Positions 28,582 to 37,715 of a stretch of DNA of 64,000 bases are shown in pieces. This stretch comes from Metabacillus niabensis (lineage in GTDB: Bacteria > Bacillota > Bacilli > Bacillales > Bacillaceae), in NCBI RefSeq assembly GCF_020524345.1, contig NZ_JAIVLH010000003.1, positions 243,296 through 307,295 of the forward strand, in the 5' to 3' direction. How positions within the stretch are numbered: the first letter of the stretch is position 1; each line of letters begins with the position of its first letter. The notes below the pieces were generated by a model. That model was not told the DNA's origin, did not search any database, and saw only the letters and a program-made list of their open reading frames with translations. Made by a program: the position numbers and the translations under genes.

Positions 28582-28598
28582 CTGTTTCACCACCTTTT

Positions 28599-30326
28599 CT
28601 AATCCTCGAGACCTACCTTTAGATACACAGTTGTACCCTTTCCACTTTCACTATTGATTTCTAACCCAAATCCCTCACCATACTGAAGCTTCAACCTTTC
28701 ATTTATATTTTTTAATGCGTAACCCACCTTGTTATAATCAAATGTTTTACTGTCAAATCCCTTGCCAGTATCACTGATTTCAAAGAGTAGATAATAGCTT
28801 TCTTGATAGCCTTTAATCAGGATTGTTCCTTTCCCTAATTGTTCTAAGCCGTGATAGACAGCATTTTCTATAATTGGCTGAAGTAGTAGTTTTATCATTT
28901 TTCGTTCAAGTATGGAAGGTTCAACGTCAATATGATAAGTAATTTTATGATCGAAGCGAATGTTTTGAATGTCTAAATAACTCTTCACTTGATCTATCTC
29001 ATTTTGAACAGTTGTAACATGGCCACCATCATTTAATGTTAACTTAAAGATTTTCGACAAACTGATGGCAATCTTAGCAATCGGCTTTGCTCTTATTTTT
29101 ATCGCCATCCAGTAAATTGTATTTAACGTATTGTATAAAAAATGAGGGTTGATATGGCTTTGTAATGCCATAAGCTCAGCTTCTTTTTCTTTAATTTTTG
29201 ATTCATATAGTTTAAATGTTAAGTCAATATTTCGATTATAAATTTCAACAAAACGGTCTCCAATCTTCCCTATTTCATCTTCTTTATTAAAATCGACTCC
29301 TGAAATGATTTCTCTCTTTTCCATTTTTTCTGTTACCAAGCGCAGCAACCCTAGCTGTTTCGTTATTTTTTTAGATAATGTGAATGCAAAAATAATGGAA
29401 ATAATTAATCCAATAACTAGTAATGAAATCGTGATGATCCTTATTTTATTTACTTCTTGAACGACACTATTATATGGAATAATACTAACGACCTTCCATC
29501 CAGTTTTCTCATTTGTATGGTAGTTTAATAGATTTTTTGTGCCATTTATATACTTAATAATAGTACCTTGGTTTTCGGAACGATCAATAATATTCGCCAA
29601 TTGTATAGAAGAGATTTGCATTGAATTCCTTGAATATATGATGTGATTACCGTCAAGAATGAGGATATTCCCTTTCGTCTTTACCTCATCAAACATCTTA
29701 TTAAAAATTTGTGAATCAATGCTAATAAGTAAAACGCCCATTGATTCCTCTGTGCCTAGATTTTTTATCATTCTTCCGTAAATTAACGGTTGTTCATCTG
29801 CTGTAACTAGTCTCATTTGTTGACCATTAAACCATTGTCCCTTCCAAGGGCTATTTAATAGTTTATTATAAAAACTAGATTCCTTTATTAGTTGATATGC
29901 GTTACCATTTACTAGGCTTTCACCACGATTAACTTTTAATAAACCATGATGTTCATTTCCAATATAAATAGAGTTAATAAATGGTTTATTGACAACTGTG
30001 ATGTTATTTAATGTATTCCTGGATGCTGTCTCAAGTCTAAAAAGTCTCGGTCCAACTTTGTTCATGGTTAAATATCCGTGAATATCATTTGATAAAAAGA
30101 TACTATTCGATATATCTTCAATTTCCGTAATAAACGTATCAATATTCCAATCGGCAATCGTTAAAAAGTTTGTAATTGTTGATGAGACTTTGTTTTCAAT
30201 GGCTTTATTAAATAGAATAAACGTAAAAGGACCAATAACAAGCAATGGAATTAATGTAGAGAATAATGCAAGAAGGATAATTTTTTGTTTAATAGGTGAG
30301 TCGGTTAATTTCAGTAATTTTAACAT
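28599..30326 (-). CDS. YesM-type sensor histidine kinase
   Basis: 575 residues. A membrane helix near 15-35, an extracytoplasmic sensor part of about 260 residues, a second helix near 300-320, a HAMP domain, then a His_kinase (PF06580) domain with the phospho-acceptor in ALQSHINPHFLYNTLNTIYW near residue 394 and a C-terminal ATPase domain (IIENAVYHGLEQLGKG, SDTGKGFD). It is the partner of the YesN-type regulator immediately downstream. The ligand is unknown; position between fructan transport and fructan enzyme genes suggests an oligofructoside or anhydride. Confidence 0.9.
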   Translation of the reverse strand: MLKLLKLTDSPIKQKIILLALFSTLIPLLVIGPFTFILFNKAIENKVSSTITNFLTIADWNIDTFITEIEDISNSIFLSNDIHGYLTMNKVGPRLFRLETASRNTLNNITVVNKPFINSIYIGNEHHGLLKVNRGESLVNGNAYQLIKESSFYNKLLNSPWKGQWFNGQQMRLVTADEQPLIYGRMIKNLGTEESMGVLLISIDSQIFNKMFDEVKTKGNILILDGNHIIYSRNSMQISSIQLANIIDRSENQGTIIKYINGTKNLLNYHTNEKTGWKVVSIIPYNSVVQEVNKIRIITISLLVIGLIISIIFAFTLSKKITKQLGLLRLVTEKMEKREIISGVDFNKEDEIGKIGDRFVEIYNRNIDLTFKLYESKIKEKEAELMALQSHINPHFLYNTLNTIYWMAIKIRAKPIAKIAISLSKIFKLTLNDGGHVTTVQNEIDQVKSYLDIQNIRFDHKITYHIDVEPSILERKMIKLLLQPIIENAVYHGLEQLGKGTILIKGYQESYYLLFEISDTGKGFDSKTFDYNKVGYALKNINERLKLQYGEGFGLEINSESGKGTTVYLKVGLED

Positions 30327-30565
30327 GGTTCTTCATTCTCCATTTAATAAACAGTTAGCAATAGAATAGATAACGTTTTCATTTTTCTCTGGATTTAGAT
30401 ATAGTTTCAAATACCTAACCTAGCTGACTCATATGATTAAATTTTTATAACCTTCTACTCTTATTTTTTCTTGAGAATCCTAATTTTTCAGCACATTTTT
30501 ATTTGTACCATCGTTCTTTATGCCTTTTACTTTCATTTAATAAATAGCCCTTCATTTTACAAGAT

Positions 30566-31453
30566 TTACTCCTTAACAGCCCCTAAAGTCATACCACTCA
30601 CAATATAACGTTGGACGAATAAAGAAAAGATCATGACCGGAAAACTAAACGAAACAGCTGCAGCAGTCATTGGACCCAAATCAAGATTATAGGCAGTCAA
30701 AAATTCTGAAATACCAACTGTGGCCGTTTTTGCTTGAGTGCTCGTCATTAATAGGGAAAACAAAAAATCATTCCACGCTAACATAAATGTAAAAATCGCA
30801 GTTGTTGCTAAACCTGGTAAAGAAACAGGAAGAATGACCCGTATAAATGCACCAAGCCAGCCACATCCATCGATACGGGCTGCTTCATCAAACTCTTTTG
30901 GAACAGAATCAAAGAATCCGATCATAAGCCAAATCGCAAAAGGTACATTCACACTTGTATAAACTAAGACTAGGGCCAATTGAGTATCAATGAGACCCAT
31001 GTCCTTTACTATCATATACATAGGAATCGCAATACTTATCATTGGAACCATTCTGATCACTAAAGTAAACAGTAAAAAATATTTTCCTGTAACAGAAGTA
31101 AACCTTGAAATGCCATAAGCTGCCATTGAACCTAATAACACACTAATAATTGTGCTAGCCCCAGCTGTGACTAAACTATTAGTAAAATATTTTCCGACAG
31201 GTAAGTAATCAAACATATTTCGGTAGTTTTCAATTGAGAATGTTGAGGGCCACAATGTAGGTGGTGCACTAACTGCTTCAGCTGAAGGTTTAAATGAAGT
31301 TAAAAGCAGATACACATACGGGCCAAGAAACAACATCGCTAGTAAACAAGTTAATGCGATTACAAATAGAAGCCATATCTTTTGCTTCCATTTCAGAAGA
31401 TTTAAAGGCGTACGCTTCGCTAAGTCTGTTTTACTTATAGGTAATTCAGTCAT
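30566..31453 (-). CDS. Sugar ABC transporter permease (CUT1, MalG type)
   Basis: 295 residues, six membrane helices, with the coupling-helix motif EAARIDGCGWLGAFIRVILP that binds the ATPase. It pairs with the permease gene 21 bp upstream and the lipoprotein gene before it. No ATPase gene is present, as usual for importers that borrow a shared MsmX-like ATPase. The substrate is probably a fructose oligomer or difructose anhydride, by context only. Confidence 0.88.
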   Translation of the reverse strand: MTELPISKTDLAKRTPLNLLKWKQKIWLLFVIALTCLLAMLFLGPYVYLLLTSFKPSAEAVSAPPTLWPSTFSIENYRNMFDYLPVGKYFTNSLVTAGASTIISVLLGSMAAYGISRFTSVTGKYFLLFTLVIRMVPMISIAIPMYMIVKDMGLIDTQLALVLVYTSVNVPFAIWLMIGFFDSVPKEFDEAARIDGCGWLGAFIRVILPVSLPGLATTAIFTFMLAWNDFLFSLLMTSTQAKTATVGISEFLTAYNLDLGPMTAAAVSFSFPVMIFSLFVQRYIVSGMTLGAVKE

Positions 31454-31474
31454 AACTATTCCTCTCTCCTTTCA

Positions 31475-32365
31475 CTAGGCATTCTTTTTTCGAGGTGACC
31501 ATATTTTCGCTATAAAGAAGGAGCTTAACACTAACAGGATGATAATAAAAATTACCGCCATCGCACTCGAATGTCCAACTTGACCATAACGTGTTAAAGT
31601 CTTATACATATACGTACTTAATAACTCTGAAGAAAAACCAGGTCCTCCTTGTGTTAAAACCCATACAATATCAAAGGTTCTTGCAGCATCAATGATTCGA
31701 ATTAACAATGCAACCGAGGCGACAGGAATTAAACAAGGGATCGTGATATAACGAAACTTGTGCCATTTATTTGCCCCATCAATATCTGCAGATTCATATA
31801 AGCTCTTAGAAATGCCTTGTATCCCGGCTAATAGCACAAGCATAATAAAGGGCGTCGTTAACCAAATATCTGCAATAATTGTTGATAAAAGAGAAAAGCG
31901 AGAATCAGATAGCCATAGAATTTGATGAGGATCTGAGATGATCCCTATTTTGTAAAGTGTCCAATTAATAATCCCGAACTGATCATTTAGCATAAATTTC
32001 CAAATCAAACCTGAAACTAACGGTGCGAGCATTAATGGGGTAAGCAAAATTGTTCTAAGGATTTGACTTCCTTTAAATGCATTACTTAAAAGTAAAGCTA
32101 ACGTAAGTCCGATTAAAAATTCGATTCCAACAGCAGTCACAATATAGATGACAGTGTTCCATAAAGATGTTAAGAATCGTTTTGACGAAAGAGAGTCTAT
32201 ATAATTAGCCAGACCCACAAATTCTCTCGCGGCAGGATCCATTAAATCGATATGAAAGAAGCTGTCCCTTAGAAGGAGAAGAATCGGGAAAACCAAAAAC
32301 ACAAGCATAAATAATGCAGCTGGCATAAAAAACATCGTTGAAAGTGCACCATTTCTTACTTTCAT
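31475..32365 (-). CDS. Sugar ABC transporter permease (CUT1, MalF type)
   Basis: 296 residues with six membrane helices and the coupling motif ESADIDGANKWHKFRYITIP. The ATG behind AAAGGAGGCGG is preferred to one six codons earlier. It lies about 100 bp behind the binding-protein gene. The usual heterodimer of MalF and MalG types is complete in this operon. Confidence 0.88.
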   Translation of the reverse strand: MKVRNGALSTMFFMPAALFMLVFLVFPILLLLRDSFFHIDLMDPAAREFVGLANYIDSLSSKRFLTSLWNTVIYIVTAVGIEFLIGLTLALLLSNAFKGSQILRTILLTPLMLAPLVSGLIWKFMLNDQFGIINWTLYKIGIISDPHQILWLSDSRFSLLSTIIADIWLTTPFIMLVLLAGIQGISKSLYESADIDGANKWHKFRYITIPCLIPVASVALLIRIIDAARTFDIVWVLTQGGPGFSSELLSTYMYKTLTRYGQVGHSSAMAVIFIIILLVLSSFFIAKIWSPRKKNA

Positions 32366-32467
32366 TGAACCGCCTCCTTTCAAGTAAACTCATAAGCAAA
32401 TCTTAATCTTAAAATTGAGATCTCTCTATCAATCAATTGTTCAAAAGAGATCTCTTATTTTTACACC

Positions 32468-33802
32468 TTATTGTGGTGGGATAATCCCTTTAATTACTTC
32501 TGCTGCCCAATCAAGTGCTTCTTGAGGTGTTTTTTCACCTGAAAGTGCATATGCTACCGCAGGAATTAAGGCTTCACTTTCGATTTGCTGCCACTCCTTA
32601 ATTTCAGGTCGGTTTTGTGTTTGTTTTGCGTTTAATGTTGTCATTAAAGACTCTAAATGCTCATAGCCCTCTTTTGCACTATATTCTTCAAAAACAGATT
32701 TTCTGGCAGCTACACCAAGCGAATCCATAAATAATGCGTTCTTTTCATAAATGAACTCTAAATACGTTTTAGCAATTTCTTGCTTTTTCGAAGAGCTTGG
32801 GATTACTTGATACCAAGGTCCCGGAACTGCACCAATCCCAGCATCTCCAGCAATCATAGGAGCACTCCCCACTTTCCCTGCTACATCTGATTGCTTTGGA
32901 TCATTCGATGGAACATAGAAGTGTCCCCAAGCTATCATCATGGCTGACTTTCCACTCCAGAACAGCTCAGCGGTTTCTGCAGAGGAGATTTCCATAGCAC
33001 CGGGTGGAACAGATTTGTCTTTGTTCAACATATCTGTTAATAACTGCAGCGATTCAACATATGGTTCTGTATTCACGATAATCTCTCTATTTTCATCAAT
33101 AACCAACGAGTTTGTTCCAGCTTGTGCAGCATGATCCAGCCAGCTAGCTACGGTATCGCCATTGTTTGCACCAAATACGGTTGTTCCATATATATCGATT
33201 TGTCCATCATGATCTGTATCTCGTGTAAAGAATTTTGCGATTTCCTTGTATTGTTCCCACGTTTTAGGAGGAGCCAGCTCATACCCATATTGTTTTTTAA
33301 AATCTGCTTTGTTTTGCTCGTCTTCAAATAAATCTTTACGGTAAATAACATTTTTTGCATTTGTCCAGACGGGTAGTCCATACACATTATCTTGATAACT
33401 ACCACCTTCTACTAACCCTTGGAATAAATCTCCTTTAACCTCTTCCGTGATCAGATCATCAAGAGGCAGCAAGCCAGAGGCCAAAGCAGGGAACCATAAG
33501 ATATCAATCGTAGCTACATCAAATGCACCAGCCTGTGAAGCAACTTCAGCCTTTAATTTGTCATATACTCCTGTATATGGAACAGACTCAATCTTTACCT
33601 CGTAGCCGGTTTTTTCTTTGAATTCCTCAGCTGTTTCTTTTGCTACGGTAAATGCAGGACTGCCACCTTCTACAAGAACAGTAAGTGATTTGTCCTCAGT
33701 CTTTCCTTCCTCTACTGATGTCTCTTCATCTGAGCAACCGTACAATATAATAGAAAGCATGAATACGGATAAGATCCCACTAATAAACCCTTTTCTCTTC
33801 AT
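32468..33802 (-). CDS. Sugar ABC transporter substrate-binding lipoprotein (CUT1)
   Basis: 444 residues. The start is ATG behind AAAAGGAAGTG; a reading 17 codons longer is rejected. The signal MKRKGFISGILSVFML ends in the lipobox LYGC. The mature part is a type 1 extracellular solute-binding protein (SLTVLVEGGSPAFTVAKE, DVATIDILWFPALA). It should bind the sugar outside the membrane and deliver it to the two permeases downstream. First gene of the operon, with a cre-like box about 150 bp upstream. Confidence 0.88.
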   Translation of the reverse strand: MKRKGFISGILSVFMLSIILYGCSDEETSVEEGKTEDKSLTVLVEGGSPAFTVAKETAEEFKEKTGYEVKIESVPYTGVYDKLKAEVASQAGAFDVATIDILWFPALASGLLPLDDLITEEVKGDLFQGLVEGGSYQDNVYGLPVWTNAKNVIYRKDLFEDEQNKADFKKQYGYELAPPKTWEQYKEIAKFFTRDTDHDGQIDIYGTTVFGANNGDTVASWLDHAAQAGTNSLVIDENREIIVNTEPYVESLQLLTDMLNKDKSVPPGAMEISSAETAELFWSGKSAMMIAWGHFYVPSNDPKQSDVAGKVGSAPMIAGDAGIGAVPGPWYQVIPSSSKKQEIAKTYLEFIYEKNALFMDSLGVAARKSVFEEYSAKEGYEHLESLMTTLNAKQTQNRPEIKEWQQIESEALIPAVAYALSGEKTPQEALDWAAEVIKGIIPPQ

Positions 33803-33853
33803 CAAGAACACTTCCTTTTCCCCCTTTATTGAATTATTTATCCCATAACTCAT

Positions 33854-34343
33854 GTTCAGGCCATCTTTTTGGAAGACAATCTTTTACGTTAGGAAGCTGT
33901 TGAAGTGGTTTGTGTGGCATTACCTCCATTCAAAGTATGTTTTGTGAATGCGTTTACATTTAATTCCAAAAAGTTATAGTAACATCTTTTTTTCTTATCA
34001 CCTCACTGATTATCACTACTTATATTCTAAAATTTAACATCAAATATGAAAATTCTAATATCTTTGGAAAAGGTAATAAATATTTAGAACTTTGTTTATA
34101 GGTTTTGCAAAATATCATTTACAATTTTGATGTACTTTTTGATTTGAACGTAGGGCTTGAGACTTGCGTTTTGAAAGGATGAAGTGTCTGTTTAACCCTG
34201 ACAAGCGAAAGCCACTTTTGATTAAAAGATGTCTATCTTCATTTCAAGAGTGGCTTTTGACCTCAGAACTTTTTAAAACGTTTTATAAAAAAACACTTCA
34301 CATAACACTAGAGGACATACCTGCATATATTTATTTAATAAGT
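33854..34343. other. Intergenic region between the importer and DUF624 genes
   Basis: Holds the leader of the binding-protein gene with a cre-like box. An imperfect inverted pair, AAAGCCACTTTT and AAGAGTGGCTTT, lies at about 34208-34258 behind the DUF624 gene and may stop its transcript. I see no gene. Confidence 0.4.
33945..33958 (-). promoter_or_regulatory. cre-like catabolite-control site upstream of the sugar importer
   Basis: TGAATGCGTTTACA differs at one position from the CcpA consensus and is a near-palindrome. It would bring the importer under carbon catabolite repression. Its distance to the start leaves room for a promoter that I cannot name with certainty. Confidence 0.5.
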
Positions 34344-34952
34344 TTAGTTTGCACCATTTTTAACCATCAATTGATTAAACATATTTTGACAGAGATAATA
34401 AACAATAGATGCTAGAAAACTACCTAATATAAAAATTAAAATTGGAAAAGCATACAATAGAGCGCCACCAACTCCAATAAGGATTAATAATAGAATCGTT
34501 AAAATAGGATTCATGAGTGAAAAGAAAAATGCATTTCTGACGACATTCTTCCAATTCAACTCAAAATGTACCATGATAGGAAAAAGGTAAATAGTTATAG
34601 AAGCAAATAAAATAAGGCCAATTATTAGTAAAATATAAAGGATAAATTGATAGATGGAGCTTTCTGGACTGATAATCCTGTAATCTACATATAAGAAAGC
34701 TCCAAAGACAACCCAAACGATAGATAATAAAATACTTTGTTTAAAATTATCTTTAAACTGCAAATAGAAACTTTTAAAAATCCCATTCGTTTCTTTCTGT
34801 AACTGTCTCTTACGGACAACACCAAACATTGCTGCAGTTGCTGGAAAAATGGTAATTAGGGGGATTGAGGCAATTACCCACAATACATTTAAAAGAAAGT
34901 AATCCACGATTGTATTTATTGTGTTTAATAGTCGATTATTCAAGTCATTCAT
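34344..34952 (-). CDS. DUF624 membrane protein (YesL family)
   Basis: 202 residues with about five membrane helices. The opening LLNVLWVIASIPLITIFPATAAMFGVVRK is the DUF624 signature. Such genes occur in sugar-transport operons of Bacilli (yesL, yteU); their role is not established, perhaps helping importer assembly. It is the last gene of the run importer-fructokinase-beta-fructosidase. Confidence 0.85.
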   Translation of the reverse strand: MNDLNNRLLNTINTIVDYFLLNVLWVIASIPLITIFPATAAMFGVVRKRQLQKETNGIFKSFYLQFKDNFKQSILLSIVWVVFGAFLYVDYRIISPESSIYQFILYILLIIGLILFASITIYLFPIMVHFELNWKNVVRNAFFFSLMNPILTILLLILIGVGGALLYAFPILIFILGSFLASIVYYLCQNMFNQLMVKNGAN

Positions 34953-34978
34953 CCTTTATCCCCCTTAATCTTTCATGT

Positions 34979-36478
34979 TTATTTTCTCCAAATTGATTTT
35001 AGCGTATGAATCTCTAATGTCTTTACTTTTACATCTCCACCAACTGTATACAGTTCGAGGTCCTTGCTATTCTGATCTGGAAATATTAAATCTGTCAGGA
35101 CTAATTCTCCATTGTTTCCAAACACTTCAACAGATGACCAATCTACAAATAAGTGTAACTTCACTTTTTGGTTATGATAAGGAGCTAAGTCTCCTTCATG
35201 TTTTCCAACAAAGGATTCATTAAAATCTGATTTTCCAGAATTCGTGCGATCAATAAACAATCGTTGTTGAATAACGTCATATCCAATGACTGTTTCCTCT
35301 TGATTTGACTTACAGACTTTAAATCCAAATTCAACAGCTGAACCGATCTCAAATTCTGCAAAAATTTCAAGAGTGTTACCTTGTACATTTGGAACGATAT
35401 TCTCGCTTGGTACAACCGTTTGATTCGTCATTTGTATTGATTTTTCACGAATTTTTTGTAATTCTTGAACTGGCTCTTGAACTAATCGAACGCCTTCCTC
35501 CATTGTTTTTAATGACAGGACTCTTGGAATCGTCATCGCACTTCGCCATTCTTTAGTTGGCGTGACATTTGCATATCGCCAATTGCTCATCCAGCCGACG
35601 TAAATTCTTCTTCCATCTTCATTGGGAACATCCGACCAGCTTACTCCAGCGTAATTATCTCTCCCTCTGTCAATCCAAAGAGTCGTTTCTCGTGTGTGGT
35701 CATTTGTGAAAGTTTCCCCATCAAACTCCCCAATAAAATATTGTGTTCGTGATCCTTCTTCATAACTTGGATCATCTCCAATACTCAAAAACAATACCCA
35801 CTTTTTCTGATTAGAGTCTCCATCTACTGGTAATTCAAATAAGTCCGGACACTCCCATACTCCTTCATGTGAGCCCTGACCGTCTCCAAATTCACTTGCA
35901 AACTCCCAAACTTTAAGGTTTTTTGATGTATATAGCCTTACTGTCTGACCTGAAGCTAAGATCATGACCCATTTATTTGTTTCTTTATGCCAGAATACTT
36001 TTGGATCTCTAAAATCCGTAATGCTTTCATCTGAAATGACAGGATTTCCTTCATACGTCACCCATGTTCGTCCCATGTCATTACTATAAGCAATACTTTG
36101 CCTTTGTCTCGGCCGTTCAGAGTCTGGGTAAGTATCAGCATGTGTAAACATGGCCACTAAACCAGGCCGACCATTAAAGAAGCCGCTCGTATCATTCCAA
36201 TCCACGACTGCACTGCCAGAAAAAATCATCCCATGCTCATCTGGTTTTAATGCGATCGGCAAGTGTTCCCAGTGAACAAGATCTGTACTAATAGCATGAC
36301 CCCAATGCATCGGTCCCCATGTTGTTCCGTTTGGGTGATATTGATAAAACAGATGATATTCACCTTCAAAATAAACCATCCCATTAGGATCATTCATCCA
36401 ATTAGCTTCTGGTGAAAAGTGAAATTGTGGTCGATACTTTTCTGTGTAATATTGTTGTTTAATCTCCGTGTTGTTCAT
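34979..36478 (-). CDS. Intracellular GH32 beta-fructosidase (sucrase/levanase type)
   Basis: 499 residues, no signal peptide, so cytoplasmic. The GH32 catalytic triad is intact: Asp30 in WMNDPNG (nucleophile), the RDP motif near residue 157 and WECP near 209 (acid/base). A five-bladed propeller is followed by the C-terminal beta-sandwich (VDWSSVEVFGNNGELVLTDL). It should cut terminal fructose from imported sucrose, inulobiose, levanbiose or short fructans. Hydrolysis of difructose anhydride III is also possible, since known hydrolases for it are GH32. It lies between fructokinase and DUF624 genes in one operon. Confidence 0.85.
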   Translation of the reverse strand: MNNTEIKQQYYTEKYRPQFHFSPEANWMNDPNGMVYFEGEYHLFYQYHPNGTTWGPMHWGHAISTDLVHWEHLPIALKPDEHGMIFSGSAVVDWNDTSGFFNGRPGLVAMFTHADTYPDSERPRQRQSIAYSNDMGRTWVTYEGNPVISDESITDFRDPKVFWHKETNKWVMILASGQTVRLYTSKNLKVWEFASEFGDGQGSHEGVWECPDLFELPVDGDSNQKKWVLFLSIGDDPSYEEGSRTQYFIGEFDGETFTNDHTRETTLWIDRGRDNYAGVSWSDVPNEDGRRIYVGWMSNWRYANVTPTKEWRSAMTIPRVLSLKTMEEGVRLVQEPVQELQKIREKSIQMTNQTVVPSENIVPNVQGNTLEIFAEFEIGSAVEFGFKVCKSNQEETVIGYDVIQQRLFIDRTNSGKSDFNESFVGKHEGDLAPYHNQKVKLHLFVDWSSVEVFGNNGELVLTDLIFPDQNSKDLELYTVGGDVKVKTLEIHTLKSIWRK

Positions 36479-36522
36479 AAATTTTGTACTTCCTTTCTCC
36501 CTTAACCTAAAAAGTTTATCTA

Positions 36523-37491
36523 TTAATCGTTAACTTTAGTAAGTAACATTTTTTCTACTTGGTCTTTTAATGGCATACTTGGAATCCCACCTTTTGTAAT
36601 TGTTGCAAGTGCCCCTACTGCATTAGCAAACGTGGTTATTTCGACTAATTCAACTTGGTTTAACATGTTTACATGTTTATTAGACTCAAGTATCTTAAAT
36701 AAAGCACCACCTACAAAGGCATCTCCTGCACCAGTTGTATCAACAACTTCGACATGAAATCCTGTTGTTTTCCCGCTATGATTCTTCGATCTATAGAAGC
36801 AGCCTTCTGGTCCTAAAGTAACAAACACAACAGAACACCCATATTGAGATTGAATGATTTCTGATCCTTTTTCTAAATCATCATATCCCGTCAAAAACAC
36901 AAGTTCTTCCTCTGAGAGCTTAACAATATCAGCATATTCTAACCCTTTTAGGATCATTTCTTTCGCTCGGTCTAGTGAATCCCATAAAGGAATACGTAAG
37001 TTAGGATCATATGAAATCATCACATGATGTTTTTTTGCATATTCTAATGCTTTAAAAGTAGCTGTTGCTGCAGGCTCATGAGTCAACGATAATGATCCAA
37101 AATGAAAGATCACTGACTGTTGAATCAATTCTTCGTTGATCTCCTCTGCCGTTAGCATAATATCTGCACCAGGTTCACGATAAAAATGGAAGGAACGATC
37201 GCCAGTAGGATCCAAATGAACAAAAGCAAGCGTTGTATTTACTTGATCTGAAAATAATAGATTAGTTGTATCAATTTTATATTGCTCTAAGCCAGTTTTT
37301 AGCAAATGACCAAATTGGTCATTCCCAACTTTACCGATAAACGATGTTTGAATATTAAAATTTGAGAGCGCAACTAAAACATTTGCTGGTGCTCCACCAG
37401 GGTTTGTTTCAAATAACACATGTCCTTTATCTGAATATCCAGATGGTGTAAAATCGATTAATAATTCTCCTAAAGCTGTTACTCTATTCAT
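36523..37491 (-). CDS. Fructokinase (PfkB/ribokinase family)
   Basis: 322 residues. GELLIDFTPSG at the start, GGAPANVLVALS, SFIGKVGNDQFG and the C-terminal DTTGAGDAFVGG with the catalytic aspartate are the PfkB signatures; the pattern is that of ScrK/CscK fructokinases. It makes fructose 6-phosphate from the fructose freed by the GH32 enzyme encoded next. ATG at 37491 is taken (AAATAAGGTGATAG upstream); an earlier in-frame ATG would include the upstream hairpin DNA. Confidence 0.88.
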   Translation of the reverse strand: MNRVTALGELLIDFTPSGYSDKGHVLFETNPGGAPANVLVALSNFNIQTSFIGKVGNDQFGHLLKTGLEQYKIDTTNLLFSDQVNTTLAFVHLDPTGDRSFHFYREPGADIMLTAEEINEELIQQSVIFHFGSLSLTHEPAATATFKALEYAKKHHVMISYDPNLRIPLWDSLDRAKEMILKGLEYADIVKLSEEELVFLTGYDDLEKGSEIIQSQYGCSVVFVTLGPEGCFYRSKNHSGKTTGFHVEVVDTTGAGDAFVGGALFKILESNKHVNMLNQVELVEITTFANAVGALATITKGGIPSMPLKDQVEKMLLTKVND

Positions 37492-37513
37492 ATCTATCAC
37501 CTTATTTCTCGTT

Positions 37514-37551
37514 TTAAATAGAAAGGCCAGATAAAAACAACATCTGGCCTT
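37514..37551 (-). terminator. Hairpin between binding-protein and fructokinase genes
   Basis: AAGGCCAGAT (37523-37532) pairs with ATCTGGCCTT (37542-37551); on the minus strand CTATTTAAAA follows. Just upstream of fructokinase it may act as partial terminator or mRNA-stabilising 3' end, lifting the binding protein above the downstream genes. Confidence 0.5.
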
Positions 37552-37569
37552 CAAAAAAGGATAAGGTAA

Positions 37570-37705
37570 AACTTCCATCAGTGGGGGTTTTCTTCATCCC
37601 CCACTGATGGTTAGTTGAACCAATCGGACCTTTACGGGCAGTTATCCTCTACCTACCCTCTTTGTAAACTCAAAGCTTGTGATAGGATTCTACTGCCCGT
37701 TAAGA
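37570..37705. repeat. Structured intergenic element with two strong inverted repeats
   Basis: A perfect 13-base stem CCATCAGTGGGGG/CCCCCACTGATGG (37575-37587, 37598-37610) is followed by a second, wider inverted pair ACGGGCAGT near 37635 and ACTGCCCGT near 37697. The GC-rich, folded block stands out in AT-rich DNA between two genes of one operon. It looks like a dispersed intergenic repeat or small mobile element; its copies cannot be counted from this window. Confidence 0.5.
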
Positions 37706-37715
37706 GTGGGATTCA

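Noticed and set aside
34164..34415. Plus-strand frame of 83 residues behind the DUF624 gene
   Set aside because: It overlaps the end of a well-supported gene on the other strand and lacks family features; I considered a transposase remnant without finding motifs.
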